Shown: positions 54,701-63,741, counted from the first letter of the stretch. The stretch is 64,000 nucleotides of DNA from Phocaeicola sp. (GCA_029257865.1 JARIAN010000126.1:31717-95716); one strand, 5' to 3'. Program-made: numbers and translations. Notes: generated by a model from the sequence alone, not told the origin.

Positions 54701-55173
54701 CGTTGTATTTCCAGAGCACAATGAGCCAACCCGAAAGTCCTCTTAAGTTCCCCGCCAGAAAACCATCTCACTTGAAAGATTGTAACAGTGCGCTGGTCGG
54801 TATTCGAGAAAGTAGCCAGCAGCACCGAATATGCAGAATGATCACGCAACGCCTGCGTAGAAGCCCCACGTTCCCCTTCACGCTGTATATTGCCATAATG
54901 TCCCAGCACATATGTTTCTTCCGTACGGTTCCCTTTCTTTTCCACTCCAGAAGACTGGTTATAGAAACGGTCCTTCTTAGCAGGCACCATTAATGTAAGC
55001 AATGCATCAATAATCGTACTCTTACCCGATGCGTTGGCACCAGTAAGCAAAGCATTATTCCCCTGAGGCTCCATTCTGAAAATCTTTTCATGAAAAGTAC
55101 CCCAGTTATAGATTTCCATATATTGTAAACGAAATCCCGACGTATCGGAACCTGTACTAAACAGACTCAACAT
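51781..55173 (-). CDS. jetC: Wadjet JetC, SMC-like ATPase
   Basis: A 1130-residue SMC/MukB-like protein. Walker A is GANASGKST at 45-53. Long coiled coils (about 280-450 and 650-800) flank a hinge region near 480-620. The ABC signature LSGGEKAQ lies near 1015 and Walker B 'F-I-A-I-D-E-A-F' near 1050. In type I Wadjet, JetABC forms an SMC motor that extrudes DNA loops to sense small circular DNA, and JetD then cuts it. The frame is open and all ATPase motifs are intact. It overlaps jetB by 17 bases. Confidence 0.93.
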   Translation of the reverse strand: MLSLFSTGSDTSGFRLQYMEIYNWGTFHEKIFRMEPQGNNALLTGANASGKSTIIDALLTLMVPAKKDRFYNQSSGVEKKGNRTEETYVLGHYGNIQREGERGASTQALRDHSAYSVLLATFSNTDQRTVTIFQVRWFSGGELKRTFGLAHCALEIQRDFQPFDGKGVWRRRLEKTYRGNRSMVEFFDGPVGYADRITQLFGMRSVKALGLFNQIVGVKVLDDLDEFIRTNMLEEQNAESQYILLKDSFKTLMDAKVNIEKARTQIEMLTPIAELAEKIKESSERIKQLGVDRETAEYWFARKTIELGKERVEEAELEVKQLKREEEKLRQEEEKKREEERSIALSIEQDEVGRKIKEIEQDIQRLAELRDERTRRMDEYNQLAAQLSLMADPERETFMKQRKEVSDSLEKLSADIEQCIRDVVSHENEKEAVAAHIQEYIATIDTLKKNKNNIPVRESEIRDLILEHTGATKEEIPFIGELIRVSPDQQEWEGAVEKILHHFALHLIVPEKYYHEVNKLINETDLKGRITYYRYLNYNSLGSMEQFADTGNRILDKIETRVDSAYEEWVRDTIFDRYNYACVDSLEEFEQYSEKAVTQEGLVKFSNERHEKDDRAHVVRRENYILGWDNQEKITLLQTEIRVLQQRDVELRNLLNELSTKKQKIQHHYELSKKLVDTFSDFENLDWKVYAEQLQEKLMMKNELEKNNDSIHVLQKQLEQVRTVLKKISTEEISKKLKQIFEVEKRKEDTERDMAECQKQISSIRSALLADFEQNYAELKDCTYDKLKQEYHSFLGKTDRERGKQVNKKRDWEDKAKNLIRGFKYPTEAITEKYADWRSDVDTLPDSEHIEMIEEYQNMLARLEKENLPKYEKQFDNYLQKTLTDKVGEFRMFFMQWKGAIDENVKMLNESLQGIDYRRRPITYIQLVTQRKANEEVKEFCRLMEEAMPNIHQVNSMADGRKLHFQQHIEPFMYRLSDEEWRKRVMDVRAWFTYKAEEFNRETGLKETTYENMGHLSGGEKAQLTYTILGSAIAYQFGLTKSGMQENSFRFIAIDEAFKAQDEDKARYLINLCKQLHLQLLVVTPNDNIHIVENDISYVYFVERKEEKTSWLYSMAIEQWRAEKNPGTLL

Positions 55174-55735
55174 ATTCCTGTAGTTTATTCTTAAAATCCT
55201 GTAGTTTGTCCAGAGTCACCTTCTCTTTGATGATACGATGAATCTGATATAAATTCACATTATCGCGCTTCACCACCTTTAGATAGCCCAAGCCGACAAT
55301 TCGATTGATATACGAATCGATTTCATTCAGTAGTTTCACCCGATTGAAACGTTCCGGCAGAAACAATTCGATGCGGTCCTTCAACTCGTCAGCACTGACA
55401 AAACGCTCTGTAGCATATAGTTCATCCATGTTGTTATCAAATTCTTCCAGCATCTGACGAAGAATAATCAAGATGACAGATACCTCAAAGCCCAACTGCT
55501 GGCGAGGAATCAAGCCGATAGTTTTTCCCTCATCATCTTCGATCTGCTTTATATAAGCAAATCCCTCATCACGCTTTACTATAAGTTCTATCCCTATCTG
55601 CGACAGATATTTCTGCATTTCCGACTGATAGTTCAATATATCCTCCCATGCACTTTTATCGGTATGCTCCACCGGTCCCTTCAACAAGCGCACCACAGTA
55701 CGTCCGTAAGGGGCTATTATCGAATCTATATTCAT
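55157..55735 (-). CDS. jetB: Wadjet JetB, kite-type subunit (DUF4194)
   Basis: A 192-residue winged-helix protein of the DUF4194 family. It has 'V-S-V-I-L-I-I-L-R-Q-M-L-E-E-F' in the middle, and 'R-F-N-R-V-K-L-L-N-E-I-D-S-Y-I-N-R-I-V-G-L-G-Y-L' near 130-155. It corresponds to MukE and links the kleisin JetA to the JetC heads. Its start overlaps the jetA stop by four bases (ATGA), so the two are translationally coupled. Confidence 0.92.
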   Translation of the reverse strand: MNIDSIIAPYGRTVVRLLKGPVEHTDKSAWEDILNYQSEMQKYLSQIGIELIVKRDEGFAYIKQIEDDEGKTIGLIPRQQLGFEVSVILIILRQMLEEFDNNMDELYATERFVSADELKDRIELFLPERFNRVKLLNEIDSYINRIVGLGYLKVVKRDNVNLYQIHRIIKEKVTLDKLQDFKNKLQEYVESV

Positions 55736-57192
55736 TTCAAAATAATAATTTCAGGTACTACAATCGATTTCTTTTCCTCGCTATTAAACTCTATCACTTG
55801 AGTCTTGTCGGGATGAATGACATGACGGAATTCGCGCATCACAGTGATATAGCCGAACAATTCAGAAAGCCCTTTCTCCAGACCTCCGTTTTCTTCCACC
55901 ACCGCCGACAGGGAGACCTGTTTATGTTTCTTCAACGAAACCGTTATACGTTGTCTCAACACCGCACGGTCTACACCATGGCGAACAAACAACTTCTCTG
56001 CCGATGCCGCATCCGAAATGTCAGCACTAGCTATTTCCAGCACCTTATCATAGCTCACATCCACATTTCTCTCCATCGTCAATCTCCGTTCTAAAGGAAG
56101 AGCGATATCAGGCAATGTTTCCAGTTCTAAAGAAAGGTCCGGCTTGATATTCTCTCCAGCCAGTTGGAGCAGCACCGCCTGGATATCCTGTATCACCCGC
56201 AGCGAAGCCATACTAGGCGAATTCTCATTCTCACAAATAATACGGCTCAGTTTGTCTGCCATCTTATCGTTGGCCTGGTACACTTTTTTACCATTGCTAT
56301 AAAGATAGTTTTTCATATTGCGAAGAAACATATCATCATGACGCATCTGCTTCGAATCCAGCGCCTCATATAAGCTGCCCACCATCGCATCCCACTTGTT
56401 CTGCATCGACGGTGACATCAAGAAATCCCAAAAAGCATAAAAACTCTTACCTTGAGAACTCTGCTGCAGTTCATTCAACGCTCCAAAAGTATATTCCAGG
56501 ATATCTCCTTTCGAGAACTCCCCTTCGGCATGCTTCTGGTAGATAGCCTTGGTTATGGTCTTGAAATTATCCTCCACTTCTTTGAAGTCCGACAAAAGTT
56601 CTTTGGCCGAGCGCGTAATTTCACGAAAACGAGGCAACACCTGATATTCCTCATACACCATAGCATCTTCTCCGGCCTGAATTTTCTGTATCTGATGTTC
56701 GATTTCCTGCTTCTTCTGCTCCAATATTTTGATTCGCTCGGCAGGGTCTTCATTGGTGAACTCCACCAAATCTTTTATTTGGGCAAACAGATTCATAAAC
56801 TTCGACTCTGTCCCTACAAATTCTTCCCGTTTCAAGCTAATCAGCCAGTCTATCGTCTTGCTGGTATAAGAGGATAATTCATAAAAGACCTCGCCACTCT
56901 CTTCTTGATAATTACGCAGAAACCCCTTATCGGTCCAATGCTGGAGGTACTTATAGGCTTTCTCCTCATAAGAATCAAACACGCTAATATCGTTTTCCTC
57001 ATCATTTTCCAGATTATGGGAAGACAGATAGTCAGTCAGTTGAAGACGAAGACTCTCATACGGCACCGGGTCACGATGCATATAAAACACTTTATATAAA
57101 AACAAGATAATAATCTCTCTATTCCGGAGTTTCAAAAGCTCCACACTTGGAGAGGTTTTCAATATATCGGATATCAGACTAGCTTCAGACAT
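55732..57192 (-). CDS. jetA: Wadjet JetA, kleisin subunit (DUF3375)
   Basis: A 486-residue DUF3375 protein of normal length, mostly helical, starting MSEASLISDILKTSPSVELL with 'L-R-N-R-E-I-I-I-L-F-L-Y' next. It corresponds to the MukF kleisin that bridges the JetC heads. The order jetA-jetB-jetC-jetD with overlaps between A, B and C is that of type I Wadjet. No frameshift or internal stop is seen. Confidence 0.93.
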   Translation of the reverse strand: MSEASLISDILKTSPSVELLKLRNREIIILFLYKVFYMHRDPVPYESLRLQLTDYLSSHNLENDEENDISVFDSYEEKAYKYLQHWTDKGFLRNYQEESGEVFYELSSYTSKTIDWLISLKREEFVGTESKFMNLFAQIKDLVEFTNEDPAERIKILEQKKQEIEHQIQKIQAGEDAMVYEEYQVLPRFREITRSAKELLSDFKEVEDNFKTITKAIYQKHAEGEFSKGDILEYTFGALNELQQSSQGKSFYAFWDFLMSPSMQNKWDAMVGSLYEALDSKQMRHDDMFLRNMKNYLYSNGKKVYQANDKMADKLSRIICENENSPSMASLRVIQDIQAVLLQLAGENIKPDLSLELETLPDIALPLERRLTMERNVDVSYDKVLEIASADISDAASAEKLFVRHGVDRAVLRQRITVSLKKHKQVSLSAVVEENGGLEKGLSELFGYITVMREFRHVIHPDKTQVIEFNSEEKKSIVVPEIIILK

Positions 57193-57217
57193 GGTTACAC
57201 TTATTCAAAATCGGCTA

Positions 57218-57248
57218 CGAAGATAGTAAAAATCCAAAGAATAATCAA
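57218..57248 (-). promoter_or_regulatory. Possible promoter of the jet operon
   Basis: On the minus strand TATCTTCG (57218-57225), one base off TAnnTTTG, with CTTG about 19 bases upstream. The divergent FKBP gene has TATCTTTG at 57299-57306 on the plus strand in the same gap. Confidence 0.4.
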
Positions 57249-57324
57249 GTTAAAGTGGTAAAGCATCACAAATGATTCCTACAATCCCTAAAAAACACTA
57301 TCTTTGCCAGCAAATCATCAGTTT

Positions 57325-57723
57325 ATGGCAAAGAAAGAATATATTCAGACAAACAAAGACTGGCTGGCAGCAAAAGCCACAGAAGAAGGTGTAAAACCGC
57401 TGCCCAAAGGCATTTATTATGAAGTGATATCTACCGGACAATCTGACGGAAAGCATCCTACTCCTAGAAGTATCGTAACCGTTCATTATACAGGATGGAC
57501 CATCAACGGCAAGAAGTTCGACAGTAGCCGAAGCGGTGCTCCAATTGCATTTCGGCTAAGCGACTTAATTGACGGATGGATTATTGCTATCCAGCAGATG
57601 TGCATAGGTGATAAGTGGAAGATTTACCTGCCTGCTGAAATGGGATACGGCAAATTCTCACAACCAGGTATTCCTGGCGGCTCCACCTTGATTTTCGAAA
57701 TCGAACTGCTAGGTATTGCATAA
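57325..57723 (+). CDS. FKBP-type peptidyl-prolyl isomerase
   Basis: A 132-residue cis-trans prolyl isomerase. ATG at 57325 (MAKKEYIQTNKDWLAAK) is chosen over a frame beginning with TTG seven codons earlier. The FKBP fold has 'V-T-V-H-Y-T-G-W-T-I-N-G-K-K-F-D-S-S', the usual Trp of the pocket in 'L-I-D-G-W-I-I-A-I-Q', and 'Y-G-K-F-S-Q-P-G-I-P-G-G-S-T-L-I-F-E'. No signal peptide is present, so it acts in the cytoplasm. Confidence 0.9.
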   Translation: MAKKEYIQTNKDWLAAKATEEGVKPLPKGIYYEVISTGQSDGKHPTPRSIVTVHYTGWTINGKKFDSSRSGAPIAFRLSDLIDGWIIAIQQMCIGDKWKIYLPAEMGYGKFSQPGIPGGSTLIFEIELLGIA

Positions 57724-57730
57724 ATACCAA

Positions 57731-57769
57731 AAAAGTGATGCTGCACCAAAAGAGTACAGCATCACTTTT
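57731..57769. terminator. Bidirectional hairpin between FKBP and the AlbA_2 gene
   Basis: Stem AAAAGTGATGCTG (57731-57743) with CAGCATCACTTTT (57757-57769), loop of 13 bases; T runs on both sides. Confidence 0.85.
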
Positions 57770-57774
57770 CTTTA

Positions 57775-60700
57775 TTATTTTTTCAACAGTTCCTGTACAT
57801 ATTGGGCCTCACTAAGGCACCAAGGATTATTGACTTGATGCCCTAGCTGGGTAGGTTTCAGGTTATATATTTTACGAAGAGCTTCCTTATGGACAGGCAA
57901 CAAGACCTCGCACCTTACCAAACTATCTAGTTCTACAGATACTATTTTCTCTCCGCAATCCAATATCTTCCCCTCCTTCAAGACACTCACGTCGTCCAGC
58001 CTCATGAAGATTTCTCCATTGTTTCCCTTGACTTCAGTGTACAACAAATCCCCTTTCCGTACCGGACAAGCAAATATCACTTTCTCAGTATTACGTTTAT
58101 ACTTGGCTCTTTCTTTTTTGTCTACAATCTGTGAAACAGGAACTTTTATAATTTTACCAGTTTCATACCCTATCACCAGAAAATCATCTCCGTTCTTGAT
58201 ACACAAAGAAAGTTCCACATCATCCCAATACTCATCATAAGTAACAGTATACTCATTCCCTGGCAGCAAATGCAAATAACACACTGTATCTACTCCATAA
58301 TTTTCTTCCCAATCCTTAACAGGATTCTCCCTTATGACAGAAGTCGCTATTGAAGTTCTTTCCGCACTTACCTCGAAACCTTCCTTCACAACTTCAGGTT
58401 CTATAGCTGGCAAACTTTCCGGATTTTCCCCCTCCATCTCCAACGGACTAGTGTTTCCATCCAAATATTTCGCCAACTCTTCCACTCTCCTTCTCTTGAA
58501 CATTTCAAGATCATCTCCCAACAAAGGCCAAGTAGAGGTACCCTGCCTTTGATAAACAACTCCATCCAGTTCTACCGGCTTGATACTTGGTTCAATCTGA
58601 ATGGCATACACATACCTGTCGTTCTTTTCAGATGTAGAAACCTTAATTCTGGAATTAGCATCAATTCCCAATCTTTGAGCAATGTTGTTTCTAATATGCA
58701 AATCCAAACGGTCTTTACTACCAAAGAAGTGAAGATCGTTTTCCAGTCCGGCTGCTACCCCTTCATTATTCACGCCAAGATACAATATACCTCCTTCAGC
58801 ATTCAAAAATCCGCAGATAACTTTCATAATATCCACTGTCTGCAAGTTCAAGTCCGAGCGCATACTATTATTCGAAGGGTATACCGTACTGGTCTTGAAC
58901 TCCCTATGCTGATTCTCCTCTCCAAAATACTCAGGCTCTTCACGGTCAATCCGTATATTCAGCACCTCATTGATTTTCTTTTTGATGCTTTCTCTTTCCC
59001 TATAAAGTCCAAATCCCTTCAGCGAGTTATAACTCAAGACCAGGCAACATAAATTATAGAGATGCTCATCACTGGTTTCCGACATCAGCTTCCATACCGT
59101 ATCATTCTTTTCCGGCATATCCATGCAAGCCACCATCTGCAACTCATGAAGTTTGCTCTGCAGCATCGGATAATTGTTTATCATCATGCTGTAGTTGTTG
59201 GTCAGTTCATCTAGTTTGATACGTTCCACACTTCCATTGATAGCAAAATACTGCAACATCTGTATCAGCCTCATGCGTTCAGTATAATATCGGGTATTCT
59301 CAGAATCCTTAATCAGTAATGTCAGCACCCTCACGAAAGCAAGATAGTTATAGGCAGTAATGTAATCCACTTCCAATACGGCTTTCCGGTCAAGAATATT
59401 GATGAGTTCCATCACATAATCGTACTCCATCATGACTTCCTGCTGCTGCTCCACCTCCTTCTCTACCGTTTCATTTTCGTACACTTTCTCATCGGCATAG
59501 CTAAGAATCAAGTCTTCAAAAACATCTTTTACCACAAAGTTTCCATTTGTCTTAAAAAGAAAAGTTCCTTCTACCGTACCATTCGATCTCACATTGGCAA
59601 TTTCCGCCTTGATGTATTGCCCCGGCACAAGTTCCTCTTCTTCTATAGGCACACACATCGAATATCCATTTTCACTCACGCACAGACAACCATTGGGAAT
59701 GATATCTGTTACCAGACAGACTGTTTCATCTCCCACCGAGATACATTCTCTCACAAAATCATTCATCAAATCTGTTATGACAAAGTTCAAGTTGCCCTCC
59801 CCATCAGTACTAAGCACCTTTGCTTTCAACAGGTAAGGCCGTCCGTCATTGTCACAGAAAGCACTTTCATCTACCAAAGCATTGTATTTTACAATATTTC
59901 TGATAGCCAGTCTTCCTACTCCATAATAGGCAGGGTCTTCTATTTCAAAAACAAAATGGCTAGGATCTTCAAAATCCTGCGACTTCACCCTTATGGTTAC
60001 TTCATCGCCCACTTCAGGCTTTATCTTCTTCTTGTCCAACTTCGAAACAAGCACATCGGTTGCATTATTAACCACTGCATTTTCAATATCTGTCCAAAAA
60101 CGCTGATACGCCAACAATTCTACCTTCTTGTTGCCTATAGCCTCCACCGTTCCGTTCAAATATACCTGAATATTGTGCCAAGGCAACATGTTGTCAGGCA
60201 ATGCAGCCACCTGCTTGCCCTTGTGGCTCAGCGCATATAACTCTATCTTACCATCCAATATCTGAAGTTTGCTGTACTTGCCGCTATACGACTGCATGAA
60301 TGTCGATTTATCAGAAGAAGGCGGCAGTATGGAAGAAGTTCGGATGGCCAGCATAGTCAAGTCCAATACCTCGTTCCATTTGAAATCCAGCTTACCCTGT
60401 TCCACTTCAGTAAGGCACCTAAAAGCCTTTTCCAGCAAGACTTCGCTTTTGCTTCCCCCCACATAAGTAAGATATCTGTAAAACATAGCTCTGCTCAACT
60501 GCCGGTCCAGGTTATCCTTTTCATTCATCAGCAGCAGCTGAATAGCCAAAGCCACAATCAAGTTTTTCAAGTTTTGAGCATCTTCATCAGAAGCAATTAC
60601 GGCCAACCGGTCTATCTTGTTCCTGTTCTGCCTGATAAACAAATCGAGCATTTCAATAAACGCACTTCTGAAAGGCTCCCTCATCCAGTTCTCCTTTTTC

Positions 60701-61695
60701 CCTTTTATGATAATATCGAAAATAAGCAGCATCTTCGATTCCATCAGACTTCTATCCAAAGAGAAAAGACACATCAGCACCTTCAGCCTCCTATCTGGTT
60801 CATACAAGAACTCCGACTTTTTCATTTTCGCAAGAATAATATCTGTCTGCGAAACATGTATATTCCTCCTCACCATTTCAATGGCTTCCTGATAAACATC
60901 CGCATGCTGGGCCGCTTGAGACAACATAGTCTGATGTCTCTCCCTCTCATTCTCCGAGCACTTCAATAAAATATCTGAATCTTCCAGTAAATATATACAC
61001 ACACGCTTGAATATATCCAGCAGATACCAGTGCCTGCATTTGCGCGAAGCCACCCATTGGTCCATGTTTTTATCCAGGACACTGACACTCATCATTATCC
61101 ATTCCTCATTTTCATCATTATATGCTCCCTTTGATTCCTTAAACCACTTATGCTTTTGGAAAATCTTGTTCAAACACCCTTTTACCTTCACACTAGTATC
61201 TACCTGGTCTAATATCTCGTCCAACCCGATAAACGGCAAGCTATATGTCCGGTCTTTCTTTTGGATAAGTTCAAGCTGAATCTTTCCGCCCAATACACTT
61301 TTCACTCTACATTCAACCCTCTGCCTTAAATTCAGTTTCTCCAGTCCGATGGCAGGCAGCTTAAATGTAAAGTTATTCCAGTCTGATATCTCATAATACG
61401 GATTCGGCAAGTAGGAGCAGTCCTTCTTTACCCAAAACGGATAACTCTCATTCTCTTTATATAGCTTCAGCAACAAGGGCTGTGTGTCTTGAACAAACAA
61501 CGGCTCCCCTTCACGGATTTCCTTCACTATACAAGCTATATTATCCGGCTTTTCATCTTCTTTCTGAAAATCAAAAAGAAGGATGTTATACTCCTTACCA
61601 TTAGCTTCTACCTTGTAAAACACTCTTTTGTTCTCATTGATTACCTCCTTGACCGGAAGAAGGTAAGATTGTCCTAATTTATATTCCATCGTCAT
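57775..61695 (-). CDS. Giant AlbA_2/Schlafen-like domain protein, mostly unassigned
   Basis: A 1306-residue cytoplasmic protein. Only residues about 920-1070 are recognisable: an AlbA_2 (Schlafen-like, divergent AAA_4) domain with 'R-E-F-K-T-S' (931-936), then 'C-G-F-L-N-A-E-G-G-I-L-Y-L-G-V' (961-975), and 'Y-Q-R-Q-G-T-S-T' near 1048-1055. Residues 1-160, 495-600 and 620-720 look beta-rich and could be OB/S1-like RNA-binding folds; 240-440 and 750-905 are helical. About 210 residues follow the AlbA_2 domain, again beta-rich. Schlafen-type domains cut or bind RNA, and some act in phage defence. It lies beside the damaged Wadjet operon but is separated by FKBP. Function unknown. It has its own hairpin terminators on both sides. 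Confidence 0.75.
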   Translation of the reverse strand: MTMEYKLGQSYLLPVKEVINENKRVFYKVEANGKEYNILLFDFQKEDEKPDNIACIVKEIREGEPLFVQDTQPLLLKLYKENESYPFWVKKDCSYLPNPYYEISDWNNFTFKLPAIGLEKLNLRQRVECRVKSVLGGKIQLELIQKKDRTYSLPFIGLDEILDQVDTSVKVKGCLNKIFQKHKWFKESKGAYNDENEEWIMMSVSVLDKNMDQWVASRKCRHWYLLDIFKRVCIYLLEDSDILLKCSENERERHQTMLSQAAQHADVYQEAIEMVRRNIHVSQTDIILAKMKKSEFLYEPDRRLKVLMCLFSLDRSLMESKMLLIFDIIIKGKKENWMREPFRSAFIEMLDLFIRQNRNKIDRLAVIASDEDAQNLKNLIVALAIQLLLMNEKDNLDRQLSRAMFYRYLTYVGGSKSEVLLEKAFRCLTEVEQGKLDFKWNEVLDLTMLAIRTSSILPPSSDKSTFMQSYSGKYSKLQILDGKIELYALSHKGKQVAALPDNMLPWHNIQVYLNGTVEAIGNKKVELLAYQRFWTDIENAVVNNATDVLVSKLDKKKIKPEVGDEVTIRVKSQDFEDPSHFVFEIEDPAYYGVGRLAIRNIVKYNALVDESAFCDNDGRPYLLKAKVLSTDGEGNLNFVITDLMNDFVRECISVGDETVCLVTDIIPNGCLCVSENGYSMCVPIEEEELVPGQYIKAEIANVRSNGTVEGTFLFKTNGNFVVKDVFEDLILSYADEKVYENETVEKEVEQQQEVMMEYDYVMELINILDRKAVLEVDYITAYNYLAFVRVLTLLIKDSENTRYYTERMRLIQMLQYFAINGSVERIKLDELTNNYSMMINNYPMLQSKLHELQMVACMDMPEKNDTVWKLMSETSDEHLYNLCCLVLSYNSLKGFGLYRERESIKKKINEVLNIRIDREEPEYFGEENQHREFKTSTVYPSNNSMRSDLNLQTVDIMKVICGFLNAEGGILYLGVNNEGVAAGLENDLHFFGSKDRLDLHIRNNIAQRLGIDANSRIKVSTSEKNDRYVYAIQIEPSIKPVELDGVVYQRQGTSTWPLLGDDLEMFKRRRVEELAKYLDGNTSPLEMEGENPESLPAIEPEVVKEGFEVSAERTSIATSVIRENPVKDWEENYGVDTVCYLHLLPGNEYTVTYDEYWDDVELSLCIKNGDDFLVIGYETGKIIKVPVSQIVDKKERAKYKRNTEKVIFACPVRKGDLLYTEVKGNNGEIFMRLDDVSVLKEGKILDCGEKIVSVELDSLVRCEVLLPVHKEALRKIYNLKPTQLGHQVNNPWCLSEAQYVQELLKK

Positions 61696-61775
61696 TCATA
61701 ATTATAGTACTAATAATGCAAATTTATATAATAATAAACAAAACGAAACTTTTCGCTGACCATAATTTACTATTT

Positions 61776-61815
61776 ATAAAAAAAAGCGATGCTGTATCTT
61801 GGAATACAGCATCGC
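61776..61815 (-). terminator. Intrinsic terminator of the heparinase-like gene
   Basis: Stem GCGATGCTGTAT (61786-61797) with ATACAGCATCGC (61804-61815), six-base loop, and a T-rich run on the minus strand (61776-61785). Confidence 0.9.
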
Positions 61816-61836
61816 ACCCTCCTGTTCATTGTTTCA

Positions 61837-63741
61837 TCAGAACGAGAAAGTAAATTCATAAATATCTTTCAGTACCTTATGTTTAGCTTTCAAAGAAAGG
61901 CGATAAACTTCATCGCCCCATACACCCGAAAGTTTCTTGTCGGCCAACCGTACCACCTCCTTCTTTACAACAAATTTTTGGTTGTCAAATTTCAAACATA
62001 CCTTCACATCATCCACACAAATATCCACCCAGCCATCGTGAATCGATACATCTCCCCAAGTCAGGAAGTTCACTACATTTTCCTCTTTCAATGCCCCCAG
62101 TTCAAACTGGTCTTTAACTATAAGACTACTCCCCTTCAGCGAGTAAGAGCGAATCCATTCTTTTACATCAGCCTCGGCAGGATAAGCAGTGGCGATATTA
62201 GCAGAAAAACCTTTCTTAGTAGCTTTTACCTCTGTAGCCTTATATTTTCTGCCATATTTCTGAGGAACACCGTTAATCATCGGCAAGTTATGATAATTAC
62301 TCTGCATAGTCCAGATAGAATACCTCTCACTACTGAAAGTCTGACGTGTATAAGTACCTACCCCCGCATCAATCAACACCGGAGTTTCATTCACCCATAA
62401 AGAAAAAGTGCCGGCGTCATTATGATTATGGCTCTCGTCATTATATCCGCCTTTGGCAGCAAAGAATGCCTTTCCGCTACGTATATAGCAGAATTCCGTT
62501 TCTGGATACCAAGAATAAACAGCTTTATGATATTCCCCTTCATACGATTTCAATTCATCACTTACCTTTACAGCTTCCAAGATACGAAACAAATCCCTTC
62601 CTTCAAACGACAGTTCCGCCTTCTTGCCTAACATTACAGCAAACTGCATCATGATATCACTATCTACAGCCTTGCCGTACCTATATATAAGGTAAGGGTC
62701 TCCACTACCTTTAGCCGAAGCATCTGCAAAGTTTACCACCCATCCGTTACCCACATAACTGCGAGCAATATATTCTCCCATTGACTTTATCTGAGAATTG
62801 CCAAACAAAGACACCTTTCCACCAGTAGCACGGTTCAGCAGAACCAAATAATCCAGAAGTTTTCCCGAAGCATGCCCCCAATAGCTCGGACCTTCCTCAC
62901 AAGCTCCGTCTGCATGTACATAATTAAGGAATTTGTCGACCGACTTCATACTTCTGTACACTGCCCTAGCCAACCTGTCCACATCTTTTTCAAGCAGCAT
63001 GAAAGTCATCAGGCAATTGCTATTACACCATGGATTCCAATTGTTCACCATCTGTCCCTTATAGTCCACTGCCATCCACCAGAACTTATCATTTTCCAGA
63101 TAAGGAGTCATGATTCTTCTGTCCAACTCACGATAAAGCCTTTCTGATATTTCCGGATTAACCTTATCAAACTCTTCATGCATAAAATAATATACCCACG
63201 ACAAAAGTGAGGATAAATCACCAGCGGTAAGGTCTATCAACGGATACTTATCTGTGGGCAGCGACCGACGAGACGGTTGTGTAATCAGATGTGCCGACAA
63301 AGCCCAAGAAGTCATTTCACAAGTATGGAAAACCCCATTAATCAGTTGGTCTATAAACCGTCCTTTCCCTTCAGCCAGTTCTGCCAACATCAATTTAACA
63401 ATCGCCTTGTTATTCCGGTCAAAAGGAGTTTCCATGATTTCTCTGTTTCCCGTTCTTTCAAACTCCAAATAGTCAGAGGCTTTTACCACCTGCCAGTTGT
63501 AGTCCAAAAGTTTCTCCCCATTCTTTATCAAACCGTCATAATAAGTACCAAAGAAGTCTTTCCATCCCTTCCTGTCTTCATACGAAGGAAAATCCACCCA
63601 TTTCTGGTCAATAACCAGATTTTTTTTAAGTTCTTCTAATGAAATGTAACCTTGCAACAGATTTCTTTCAGCATATGCACTGACACGCAATAACGAGAAA
63701 AAGCAAAGTACAACAAAAGCAAAATAAAACTTTGTTTTCAT
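61837..63741 (-). CDS. Heparinase II/III-family polysaccharide lyase
   Basis: A 634-residue exported enzyme. The start MKTKFYFAFVVLCFFSLLRV at 63741 gives a signal peptide ending near AYAE; the 35 extra residues of the longer frame are not signal-like. The N-terminal 370 residues form an alpha/alpha toroid ('E-E-G-P-S-Y-W-G-H-A-S-G-K-L'). The C-terminal beta-sandwich has 'S-H-N-H-N-D-A-G-T-F-S-L-W-V-N' and 'G-V-G-T-Y-T-R-Q', the catalytic and metal-binding region of the family. It removes uronic-acid units from polysaccharides such as heparan or alginate by elimination; the true substrate cannot be told. No SusCD pair is next to it. The products could feed KdgK/KdgA, encoded elsewhere in the window. 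Confidence 0.87.
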   Translation of the reverse strand: MKTKFYFAFVVLCFFSLLRVSAYAERNLLQGYISLEELKKNLVIDQKWVDFPSYEDRKGWKDFFGTYYDGLIKNGEKLLDYNWQVVKASDYLEFERTGNREIMETPFDRNNKAIVKLMLAELAEGKGRFIDQLINGVFHTCEMTSWALSAHLITQPSRRSLPTDKYPLIDLTAGDLSSLLSWVYYFMHEEFDKVNPEISERLYRELDRRIMTPYLENDKFWWMAVDYKGQMVNNWNPWCNSNCLMTFMLLEKDVDRLARAVYRSMKSVDKFLNYVHADGACEEGPSYWGHASGKLLDYLVLLNRATGGKVSLFGNSQIKSMGEYIARSYVGNGWVVNFADASAKGSGDPYLIYRYGKAVDSDIMMQFAVMLGKKAELSFEGRDLFRILEAVKVSDELKSYEGEYHKAVYSWYPETEFCYIRSGKAFFAAKGGYNDESHNHNDAGTFSLWVNETPVLIDAGVGTYTRQTFSSERYSIWTMQSNYHNLPMINGVPQKYGRKYKATEVKATKKGFSANIATAYPAEADVKEWIRSYSLKGSSLIVKDQFELGALKEENVVNFLTWGDVSIHDGWVDICVDDVKVCLKFDNQKFVVKKEVVRLADKKLSGVWGDEVYRLSLKAKHKVLKDIYEFTFSF

